A stretch of DNA of 64,000 bases from Bacillus cereus ATCC 14579 (GTDB lineage: Bacteria > Bacillota > Bacilli > Bacillales > Bacillaceae_G): contig NC_004722.1 of NCBI RefSeq assembly GCF_000007825.1, forward strand, positions 3,574,501-3,638,500, given 5' to 3'. Below are positions 50,758-57,493 of this stretch, piece by piece. Below the pieces are notes generated by a model that saw nothing but the letters and a program-made list of their open reading frames with translations, was not told the DNA's origin and searched no databases. Numbering within the stretch: the first letter of the stretch is position 1; each line of letters opens with the position of its first letter. The position numbers and the translations under genes were made by a program.

Positions 50758-51198
50758 TCATATGTGATTAATTCCTAAACCAATCGCCTCATGCTCAGAT
50801 CCTTTTACAGGTGCACCAATCGTTCCATATAATGCAACAGCAACCCATTCGCCTTCTTTTTTCCCGTCGTATGGTGTACCGCGCACAATCGCAAAACGAA
50901 GTCCTACTGTACGAAGAACGTCTGCTAACTGAATTTGACCTCTCGTCACTCCGTACAAAGCTTCCATAATTGCATGATAAAGTGCATGTGTTTCTCTGTA
51001 AACGTCTGTTTCAATAACTTGGTTGCTTTTAGCCGCTGTTTCCATTGCTGCGACAACCTTTTGCGAATTCATCGAACCCACTTTCCCCGTACAATACTTC
51101 CAACCTTTTGGAATGGATAATACAGGACTTTCATTCTCATCCGCAAGTGCCAACAGCATGGCCATACGACCAATTCGATGTGTTCCTTGAAGAAGCAT
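50758..51198 (-). CDS. hutP: Hut operon antiterminator protein
   Basis: RNA-binding regulator that disrupts the terminator before hutH when histidine is present. The 146-residue protein has the metal/histidine-binding His71 and His75 in [15 protein letters not shown], and the C-terminal [12 protein letters not shown] and GLGINHI of HutP. GAGAGAGTCAC precedes the ATG (weak). First gene of the operon, preceded by the promoter and cre at 51245-51273. No hutM transporter follows hutG here. Confidence 0.95.
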
Positions 51199-51244
51199 GT
51201 GACTCTCTCATTTCTTTTGAATTATTTGAATATTACTTAATTTA

Positions 51245-51273
51245 AGAATATATGAAAACGGTTAAATCGTCAA
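51245..51273 (-). promoter_or_regulatory. Sigma-A promoter of the hut operon
   Basis: TTGACG (51273-51268), 17-base spacer, TATTCT (51250-51245) on the minus strand, about 45 bases before the hutP start. Confidence 0.75.
51252..51266. promoter_or_regulatory. CcpA cre site inside the hut promoter
   Basis: ATGAAAACGGTTAAA fits the cre consensus WTGNAANCGNWNNCW except for one base near the end. It lies between -35 and -10, so CcpA binding would block RNA polymerase. Confidence 0.65.
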
Positions 51274-51315
51274 TAGTTTAAAATCATATTCAAACATTTT
51301 TTTCATCCCCCTAAT

Positions 51316-51329
51316 TTTGTGTACACAAA
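51316..51329. promoter_or_regulatory. 14-bp palindrome before the RHH gene
   Basis: TTTGTGTACACAAA, perfect, with a half copy TTTACACAAA at 51333. It sits just upstream of a promoter with TTTACA (51333-51338) and TATAGT 18 bases further. It could be an operator for the ribbon-helix-helix protein. Confidence 0.55.
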
Positions 51330-51373
51330 TGATTTACACAAAATTTCCAGACGTGCTATAGTCTCACTAACAG

Positions 51374-51640
51374 ATGCAAAGGGGCGAAATTTCACTGACA
51401 AAACGAAAAGATATTCATTTTCGAATAGAAGAGAAATTACTTGAAAGGTTTGAATCATCACTCCATTACGAAGGTTTAAAGAAAACAGATGTATTAACAC
51501 ATGCAATCCAACAATTTTGCACAAAGGTGGAATGTGACAAAATGAATGATGTAAAACGTCAATATAACGTTAGCAACCATTTACAAACACGCATCGACAC
51601 ACATACACATTACGAAATAAAAACACGTAGATTTAGATAA
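51374..51640 (+). CDS. Ribbon-helix-helix protein joined in frame to a truncated methyltransferase start
   Basis: Residues 10-55 (KRKDIHFRIEEKLLERF, HYEGLKKTDVLTHAIQQF) are a ribbon-helix-helix DNA-binding fold of the Arc/MetJ kind. The reading frame then continues with the first residues of a methyltransferase (MNDVKRQYNVSNHLQTRID) and stops at 51640 because of a frameshift. The ATG at 51374 precedes the AAAGGGG site rather than following it; a CTG at 51395 has better spacing but is a rare start. Whether the two domains are one protein or two adjoining genes is open. A palindrome upstream suggests autoregulation. Confidence 0.6.
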   Translation: MQRGEISLTKRKDIHFRIEEKLLERFESSLHYEGLKKTDVLTHAIQQFCTKVECDKMNDVKRQYNVSNHLQTRIDTHTHYEIKTRRFR

Positions 51641-52346
51641 GATCGTCATTGAACATTTACACCTTCAAGGGGATGAAAACATATTAGAGGTTGGGTGCGC
51701 TAGTGGAAAATTCCTTTCCCTTTTACAAACAAATGGTCATAAAGGCCCATTAACCGGGTTTGATCAATCCGAAGCTATGCTTGCTGAAGCTGCTAAAATA
51801 AATAACTTAATATAATGGAAACGAGGGGACGCTAGTAAACTTCCTTTCGAAACAAATTGTTATGACCTAATAATTGCAAGACATATGTTATACCATGTGA
51901 AAGATGTTGAAAAAACAATTCAAGGCTTTTATAAAGTCATTCGTTCTGGCGGAACACTTTTAGCTACAACAAATTCTAAAGTTTCATTACCTCGTATAGC
52001 TGAAATGTGTAACAACATGCTTGACGCATTTGATCTAGCGAAAACATCACCAGCAGTCTCTCCATTTTGTTTAGAAAATGGTAAAGAGATAGTATCATCT
52101 GCTTTTCCAACGGTTGAAGAAACAGTTATTCATAATGCGCTCGTTTTTCATCATGCTACCCCAATAGTAAACTATATTTCCAGCATGTTTCCATCGTTAA
52201 ATATACCCGATAATATGTATCTTCAAGCCGAGATGAAAGAATGGCTAACAGAAGAAATCAACAAGGAATTATCGCTCCATAACGGTATATGGCGCGATCC
52301 AAAAACGTTAGTAATTTATCGGTGTAAAAAAGCTAGCATTTGCTAG
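51541..52346 (+). pseudogene. Class I SAM-dependent methyltransferase, frameshift and nonsense mutation
   Basis: Rossmann-type methyltransferase of about 265 residues. SAM motif I is in the middle section (ENILEVGCASGKFLSLLQ), motif II DQSEAMLAEAAK, later LIIARHMLYHV. The beginning (51541-51627) is in one frame; a run of five A at 51625 must lose one to give EIKHVDLDKIV in the next. Then a TAA at 51813-51815 (NLI*WKRGDASKLP) interrupts what should be Gln (CAA to TAA). After that the frame is open to 52346. Two independent lesions make this a convincing pseudogene. Confidence 0.82.
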
Positions 52347-52355
52347 CTTTTACAC
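52324..52355. terminator. Bidirectional terminator between the methyltransferase and PfpI genes
   Basis: AAAGCTAGCA/TGCTAGCTTT core with outer GTGTAA/TTACAC pairs, overlapping the ends of both genes. Confidence 0.8.
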
Positions 52356-52922
52356 GTTTTCTCGTAAAAGTTTCTCCATTACTACATTGCCTTTACCACA
52401 ATAAAAATCTGTATTATGTTCGTCTGCCACTCCAAAATAAGAGGCAATCGCTATTCCAAATGGTACAAATGCATGCCCTTGTGCTGTAATGATATTTGAG
52501 TGTTGCACAACTTCTTCATACACGAAATTTTCTACTGGAAAACAATCGAATTTTTGATAATCTATAGTCGCAGTATAAGAAATCCCTTTAAATAACCCTG
52601 CTTTTGCTAGCGCATACGGTCCAGCACAAATTGCCGCCACTAATTTTTCTTGTTCGTGAAATTGACGAATGACTGAAAAAAGAGATTTCGCATCTTTCAA
52701 CTGTACTTCTTCTCCACCTGGAATAAGTACCCCCTCATACTCATCTACACGTACTTCACTTACTTCTATATGTGGTTGCACTTGCAAACCTGTTTCACTT
52801 ATAATCAATTCTTTTGTTAAGCCCGCTGTAATGATTTCAAATTTATTTTTCAGCAATGCCGTCGCTACTGTTATTTCAAACTCCGCAAATGTTGGGTATA
52901 CAAATAAAAGTATTTTTTTCAT
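52350..52922 (-). CDS. DJ-1/PfpI family protein
   Basis: A 190-residue type 1 glutamine amidotransferase-like protein. The nucleophile elbow is AICAGPYALAKAG with the Cys near residue 97, with Glu in the FAEFEITVA segment at residues 13-17. The fold is used in proteases, chaperones and deglycases; activity is not known. The start overlaps the end of a broken kinase gene by four bases (ATGA), so the two are an operon. Similar to B. subtilis YdeA-type proteins. Confidence 0.82.
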   Translation of the reverse strand: MKKILLFVYPTFAEFEITVATALLKNKFEIITAGLTKELIISETGLQVQPHIEVSEVRVDEYEGVLIPGGEEVQLKDAKSLFSVIRQFHEQEKLVAAICAGPYALAKAGLFKGISYTATIDYQKFDCFPVENFVYEEVVQHSNIITAQGHAFVPFGIAIASYFGVADEHNTDFYCGKGNVVMEKLLRENV

Positions 52923-53505
52923 AGCCCTCTCTCCTTTAACCAGTCCATAAAATATACCTCTAAATCGTCAACTGTTAATCTATTTGTGTCCACATAAGTT
53001 ACAGGAAATTGTTTATACCAGTCTTTTTCAGTTTCTGCTAATTTAAATTGCTCCTCAAATGTACTTCTGTTTCTTGTTCTATCATTATTTTTTCTATCAT
53101 ATACATTCTTTTTCGTAACATCTAAGTAAAAAATCACATCCGAACGGCATTCTCTTAATTTATATAATTCATCTTTCAATTCAGTTTCTATATCCCACTC
53201 TTCTCCTATACTCGTTGGATAAAAGAGTGTAAAAAACTCAATGTCTTCTGGTCCGCGATCAAAAATTACGACTGAATCTTTCACATTTTGAAACTCCTTT
53301 ATTTTTGCTTCCATAAACATTTTTTGATTCATAATAAACCCTACTTTTGAATTCATATCTAAATTCAATTTTTTTCGCTTCTCTACAATTGGATATGGAT
53401 TTTCATATATAACTCGAAACCCTCTCTTTTCTAACCTTTTTGCTAATGTTGTTTTCCGCTAGCCATCGGCCCTTGCAGTGAAATTACGTATGTCACACCT
53501 CTCAT
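52919..53505 (-). pseudogene. Frameshifted P-loop NTPase (nucleoside/thymidylate kinase-like)
   Basis: A protein of about 195 residues when intact. The first frame begins MRGVTYVISLQGPMASGK, a Walker A motif (GPMASGK), then runs into a stop. Adding one A to a run of four near 53452 gives GKTTLAKRLEKRGFRVIYEN and joins the second frame, which has FDRGPEDIEFF and LDVTKKNVYDR like small-molecule kinases. The original start is uncertain (GTAAGGGA only two bases from the ATG). Cotranslated with the PfpI gene. Possible AAA or thymidylate kinase-like enzyme; substrate unknown. Confidence 0.78.
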
Positions 53506-53572
53506 TCCCTTACACTTTAGTACACCTATAATATACAGAATCTTGAAAACTCTCAACATTATATATATCATC

Positions 53573-53601
53573 TTGTTTCTTATTCTTATCTAACTTATAA
53601 T
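53573..53601 (+). promoter_or_regulatory. Consensus sigma-A promoter without a gene
   Basis: TTGTTT at 53573-53578, 17-base spacer, TATAAT at 53596-53601. The expected start is about 53608. The following 60 bases end in the 53630-53665 terminator. Confidence 0.6.
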
Positions 53602-53608
53602 GAAAAAT

Positions 53609-53669
53609 AGAGATTATGACGGACGCATCAATAATGTAAGCTTGGAAATCCAAGCTTACATTATTTTTT
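53609..53669 (+). ncRNA. Candidate short terminated transcript (about 60 nt)
   Basis: Lies between a consensus promoter and a strong terminator; contains a seven-codon frame MTDASIM ending at TAA. Could be a small RNA, a leader, or a terminated upstream transcript. Nothing in the sequence proves expression. Confidence 0.4.
53630..53665 (+). terminator. 16-bp perfect terminator
   Basis: AATAATGTAAGCTTGG with its exact complement, AAAT loop, then TTTT on the plus strand. No plus-strand gene ends just before it. Confidence 0.8.
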
Positions 53670-53706
53670 GCTTTCCCTTTTCTAATAAAAAGAGTATACT
53701 AGATTA

Positions 53707-53718
53707 GAACGTATGTTC
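53707..53718. promoter_or_regulatory. LexA-type (DinR) box
   Basis: GAACGTATGTTC matches the Bacillus LexA core GAAC-RNRY-GTTC. It lies 33 bases before the following start codon and after a TATACT element at 53695-53700, so it would cover the transcription start. Confidence 0.55.
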
Positions 53719-53750
53719 TTAATAATTACATACAGTAAGGAGATAGAACA

Positions 53751-54047
53751 ATGGTATACGACACAAAAACAATTTCTTGGAATGAATCTTTAAAACAACT
53801 TCAACGCCGCTATACAAACAAACAAGTTGACCGAAAAGAATTTGAGGATATTGAACTGATGGAATTCTTCCGCGATAACGACTACATTTCTTTACCTACA
53901 CACATAAGCGGCCTATCAAAAACACGTTTTACTTCTTACTCTATTTTCACAACTGAAGATAAAGATCGTAAAGTTGGCACATTAATCATTGAATATGTAG
54001 AAGATGATAATAATAATTTACATGTGGAACAACTATACTTTGTTTAA
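53751..54047 (+). CDS. Hypothetical protein, 98 residues, with LexA box upstream
   Basis: A soluble protein rich in acidic and aromatic residues (MVYDTKTISWNESLKQLQRR onwards) ending NNNLHVEQLYFV; no cysteine, no membrane span. AGTAAGGAGATAGAACA precedes the ATG. I recognise no family. The LexA-type box makes DNA-damage induction possible. A perfect terminator follows at once, so it is a single-gene unit. It occupies the place where the gene order rejoins the B. subtilis yneK region. Confidence 0.7.
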   Translation: MVYDTKTISWNESLKQLQRRYTNKQVDRKEFEDIELMEFFRDNDYISLPTHISGLSKTRFTSYSIFTTEDKDRKVGTLIIEYVEDDNNNLHVEQLYFV

Positions 54048-54052
54048 ATGAT

Positions 54053-54079
54053 AACGCTTGGTCAAAATGACCAAGCGTT
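54053..54079 (+). terminator. Terminator of the 98-residue protein gene
   Basis: 12-bp perfect arms AACGCTTGGTCA with an AAA loop, followed by CTTGCTTTC. Confidence 0.75.
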
Positions 54080-54150
54080 CTTGCTTTCTATGAATCTCAC
54101 TGTATATAATATGAATAAAAGAAAACCGCTATCATTAAGGGGGGATATGC

Positions 54151-54582
54151 TTGCTCGAAGGATGGTTCAGTTGGTTCATTGTATTATGGACGGTTATTTT
54201 ATTAGGGCTTATGTCTATCGGTGGATACTTTATGTTCAGAAAATTTTTAAAACGTTTACCAAAAGAAGACGGCATGTCCATTTTGGATTGGGAAGAACAC
54301 TACATAAATAAAACGAGACATTTATGGGCTGACGAACAAAAACAATTGTTAGAAGAGCTTGTAAGTCCTGTTCCAGAACTATTTCGCGATGTTGCAAAAT
54401 CAAAGATTGCTGGAAAAATCGGGGAACTTGCATTACAAGAAAATGCCTCTCAAATTACACAAGACTTAATTATTAAAGGATATATCATTGCCACACCAAA
54501 GCGTGATCATAAATTTTTAATTAAAAAACTACAAGAAAAAAAGATTGATTATTCTAACTATCGATCTTTACTCGCAAAGTAA
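54151..54582 (+). CDS. yneK: YneK-like DUF2621 membrane protein
   Basis: A 143-residue protein with one membrane span near the N-terminus (WFSWFIVLWTVILLGLMSIG) and a soluble part from about 35 on (PKEDGMSILDWEEHYINKTR, VSPVPELFRDVAKSKIAGKI). It matches the DUF2621 family, whose B. subtilis member is YneK. The TTG start follows AAGGGGGGATATGC. In B. subtilis yneK is next to ccdC and before cotM; here ccdC is convergent and cotM is 34 kb away. Function unknown. Confidence 0.8.
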   Translation: MLEGWFSWFIVLWTVILLGLMSIGGYFMFRKFLKRLPKEDGMSILDWEEHYINKTRHLWADEQKQLLEELVSPVPELFRDVAKSKIAGKIGELALQENASQITQDLIIKGYIIATPKRDHKFLIKKLQEKKIDYSNYRSLLAK

Positions 54583-54601
54583 CTTCATATTATTTTCGAT
54601 A

Positions 54602-54632
54602 AAAAAGACAGCGCCTTTGACGCTGTCTTTTT
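54602..54632. terminator. Bidirectional terminator between yneK and ccdC
   Basis: 12-bp perfect arms AAAAAGACAGCG, 7-base loop. Confidence 0.85.
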
Positions 54633-54652
54633 ATTTGGTACATATACAGTTT

Positions 54653-55159
54653 TTAAGTTAGCTTCATATCTTTTTCATTATAAAAACCATCTTCTTTTTC
54701 CATTTCCTTTTGTAATTTCGTAAAGGAACGGTACATGGCAATTCTCCATGACACAATCATCGCGAACGCCAGTAAGAAGAACATGCCACTAAGTTGTCCT
54801 AAATCAAGAGATTGGCTTAAGTATGTTTTAAATACAATCCGCACGACAAGTAATCCAATTAATATAAAAACAAAGGCTTTTGAACGCTTCAAATAAATCT
54901 CTTGTCCTCTAATTTCAAATTTAGATGTTTTAATAAGAAAAATAGAGAAAAACAAACCGACGCCAATTGCTTCTAACATTTCCGCTGGAGTTAATCGAAA
55001 TTCAGGAAAAACATACATCAATGCTCCCGTGCTCATAAAAAATGGCGGAAGTATAATTTTTTTCAATGTTGCAGGTTTCTTAGCTGCTTTTAAACGAATA
55101 AACATCGCACCGACAGCCATACAAACAGCAACGATACTTGATAAAAGAACTATGTTCAT
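54653..55159 (-). CDS. ccdC: Cytochrome c biogenesis-associated membrane protein CcdC
   Basis: A 168-residue DUF1453 protein with about four to five spans. LSSIVAVCMAVGAMFIRL, LPPFFMSTGALMYVFPEFR and YLKRSKAFVFILIGLLVVR are typical. It follows ccdA on the same strand, as in B. subtilis, but the CheY-like ccdB between them in B. subtilis is absent; only 90 bases lie between. Its own role in cytochrome c maturation is not known. A paralogue is at 40542-41030. Confidence 0.88.
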   Translation of the reverse strand: MNIVLLSSIVAVCMAVGAMFIRLKAAKKPATLKKIILPPFFMSTGALMYVFPEFRLTPAEMLEAIGVGLFFSIFLIKTSKFEIRGQEIYLKRSKAFVFILIGLLVVRIVFKTYLSQSLDLGQLSGMFFLLAFAMIVSWRIAMYRSFTKLQKEMEKEDGFYNEKDMKLT

Positions 55160-55249
55160 ATTTTCTCATCCTTTTTTGTGGCTATATGCAAAATATACTT
55201 TCATTATATGCTTTTCCGTTAGTATTTCCAACATTTTCGCAGAATAATA

Positions 55250-55957
55250 CTAAAAACCGGTAAAACCACCAAATAAACTTGAGAAATATACGATAATTTT
55301 CGTCATCCAGTTAAAGTATAGGAAGACCCCCATAACAATCATAATATATCCTCCGACTTTCATGAAGGCCATACTATTTCTTTTAATCCAAGACATTTTC
55401 GTAATAAAGAATGACAGTACGAAAAACGGGATAGCAAATCCAAGTATGTAAGCAATCATGTAAATCATTGCTGATTCTGGGTTTGTTGCTGCTAATCCAA
55501 TTACGGACACTAGAATTGGTCCGGTACATGGCGTCCACCCTGCTGCAAAGGCTAATCCAATTAGTACTGATCCAAAATAGCCACTTGGACGATTTTTAAA
55601 TGTAAATTTACGGTCTTGCATTAAAAATTTCGGCTTAAACACCCCGACAATAATTAAGCCGAACACGATGATAAATATACCACCTAACTGTCTGATTAAA
55701 TCTTTATAGTCAGTAAAGATTCCTCCAATAAAACTTGTACCAAATCCAATTGCAATAAATATAATTGAAAATCCAAGTAAGAAAAACGCTGTATGTATCA
55801 TACTTCTTTTGCGAAGCATTGCATTTTCTTCTTTCAATTCAGAAACCGACATACCTGTTATGTACGATAAAAATGCCGGATAAAGCGGTAAGCAACATGG
55901 GGAAATAAATGATAAGAACCCGGCGCCAAACGCTAAAAAAATACTAATATCTTGCAT
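55250..55957 (-). CDS. ccdA: Cytochrome c biogenesis protein CcdA
   Basis: Membrane thiol-disulfide transporter that passes reducing power from cytoplasmic thioredoxin to ResA/StoA-type proteins outside. The 235-residue protein has six predicted spans and the two redox cysteines in SPCCLPLYPAF and GWTPCTGPIL. The start is one of two adjacent ATG codons after GAGGAGTGGA; a longer frame 19 codons upstream lacks a site. It could serve the YneN protein encoded at 12309-12884. Confidence 0.93.
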   Translation of the reverse strand: MQDISIFLAFGAGFLSFISPCCLPLYPAFLSYITGMSVSELKEENAMLRKRSMIHTAFFLLGFSIIFIAIGFGTSFIGGIFTDYKDLIRQLGGIFIIVFGLIIVGVFKPKFLMQDRKFTFKNRPSGYFGSVLIGLAFAAGWTPCTGPILVSVIGLAATNPESAMIYMIAYILGFAIPFFVLSFFITKMSWIKRNSMAFMKVGGYIMIVMGVFLYFNWMTKIIVYFSSLFGGFTGF

Positions 55958-56445
55958 CATTCCACTCCTCTCCCTAAATATTGTAACAAAAACACATAAA
56001 AATACTATGAACAATTCGTGAAATCACTTTTACAACGTGGCAATAAGAAAAACCGTACTTCCTCACAGTTTCTAATAAAACGTTTTCATTTCCTTCTATT
56101 ATATAGAAAAAACTCAAATGGATTATGAAAACTCCTTTAATTGTCATTACCATAACAAAGGTAACATAGTTTCTCAAATAATTAGCACGTTACTAGTACG
56201 TCTATATACATATTGGTTTAAAAAATATTTTTTCAAATGCTGGCTCTATACAATGCAAAGTTGATTTTATAATACTTCTACTATTAATAATTTCAAGATT
56301 ATGCATAAATATCATACTTTTATTATTATTCTATAAAATGTCATACTTTTCTTTCATTTGACCCTTTATTTCTAATTTTGTATACTTCCCTCTAGTTATA
56401 TATTTTCGATACGGAACAACTTCATATAGATGGGAGGAATTTTTC
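55958..56445. other. 488-base divergent intergenic stretch between ccdA and an EamA gene
   Basis: No gene supported. Very AT-rich; holds a consensus promoter for the EamA gene (56358-56386) and two copies of a TCATACTTTT motif (about 56309 and 56341). No recognisable operator for ccdA. Confidence 0.7.
56358..56386 (+). promoter_or_regulatory. Sigma-A promoter of the EamA transporter gene
   Basis: TTGACC, 17 bases, TATACT; the predicted start is about 53 bases before the ATG. Confidence 0.7.
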
Positions 56446-57354
56446 ATGCTTCGTTATTCTCTTTTAGTTTTATTAGGAGCGTGTAGTTATGGAATTTTAG
56501 CTATTTTTGTTAAGCTTGCATATGCAGAAGGATTTTCACTTGGAGAGGTAATTGGCAGCCAATATTTGTTCGGTTGGATTATTTTGCTTGCTATTACACT
56601 TCTATTTTCTAGACATCGCGTTCCTTTAAAGCAAGCATTACTTTTATTCGTTGCAGGAACATCTGCAAGTTTTACCGGAATTTTTTATTATGCTTCATTA
56701 AAAACTGTACCAGCTTCTATTGCAATTATTCTTTTATTCCAATTTGTTTGGGTCGGAATTATCATTGAAGCAGTCGCAACAAAAACATTACCTTCAAGAG
56801 AAAAAGTTATTTCTGTTATTTTCTTACTTGTAGGGACATTTTTATCAAGTGGTTTACTTGAACAATCAGCAGGTGCTTTCGATACGACTGGGATCATTTT
56901 AGGTTTATTATCTGCTGTTACATTCGCAACATACATTTTCGTGAGCGGAAAAGTTGCTGTTGAAGTACCTTCATTACCGCGCGGTGTTCTCTTAATGACT
57001 GGTGCTTTAACTTTAGTCATGATTGTATTCCCACCAACATTTATTTTTAATGGTGCCATTTCTCAAGGTCTTTGGAAATACGGTTTAGGATTAGGAACAT
57101 TTAGTATCGTAATTCCATCTATTGCCTTTACAATCGGTATTCCAAAAATCGGTTCTGGCTTAGCAACTATTCTTGGTGCAGCGGAACTACCAGTTACAAC
57201 AATTATGTCCGTATTCGTTTTAAAAGAGGCTGTACTATCTTCACAATGGTTCGGTGTATCACTTATTTTAATCGGGATTGCAATCCCGCAAATTGCATAC
57301 GCAATGCGTGGACGTTATCGTAAACATCATACGCATAAAAAAGTCGCAGCATAA
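56446..57354 (+). CDS. EamA-family (DMT) transporter
   Basis: A 302-residue permease with ten predicted spans in two EamA repeats (about 5-137 and 150-285). LGACSYGILAIFVKLAYAEG opens the first; GAAELPVTTIMSVFVLKE in the second is the common DMT motif. It ends in a basic tail (GRYRKHHTHKK). GGGAGGAATTTTTC precedes the ATG. Substrate unknown; the family includes amino acid and metabolite exporters. A bcr-like repeat starts in the stop codon. Confidence 0.85.
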   Translation: MLRYSLLVLLGACSYGILAIFVKLAYAEGFSLGEVIGSQYLFGWIILLAITLLFSRHRVPLKQALLLFVAGTSASFTGIFYYASLKTVPASIAIILLFQFVWVGIIIEAVATKTLPSREKVISVIFLLVGTFLSSGLLEQSAGAFDTTGIILGLLSAVTFATYIFVSGKVAVEVPSLPRGVLLMTGALTLVMIVFPPTFIFNGAISQGLWKYGLGLGTFSIVIPSIAFTIGIPKIGSGLATILGAAELPVTTIMSVFVLKEAVLSSQWFGVSLILIGIAIPQIAYAMRGRYRKHHTHKKVAA

Positions 57355-57407
57355 AGCGAAACTTTAATTAGTTGAACCAATCGGACTGCCCATTAATACG
57401 GGATAAA
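57353..57407 (+). repeat. bcr-like dispersed repeat, copy 2
   Basis: Starts inside the stop codon: AAAGCGAAACTTTAATTAG, then ACCAATCGGACTGCCC and ATACGGGATAAA. It aligns block by block with the copy at 13638-13695. Confidence 0.65.
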
Positions 57408-57409
57408 CG

Positions 57410-57439
57410 AGAGAGGATTTTCATTTGAGAATCCTCTCT
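57410..57439 (+). terminator. Terminator of the EamA gene
   Basis: 10-bp arms AGAGAGGATT and complement, followed by TTTTATTG. Confidence 0.75.
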
Positions 57440-57493
57440 TTTATTGTTGTATACTTATGATAAATATTTTGCTGAAGAAAGAAGGCATACTAC

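Noticed and set aside
55974..56177. Minus-strand frame of 67 codons upstream of ccdA
   Set aside because: Very AT-rich, no ribosome binding site, and it overlaps the ccdA leader region; no similarity to a family I know.
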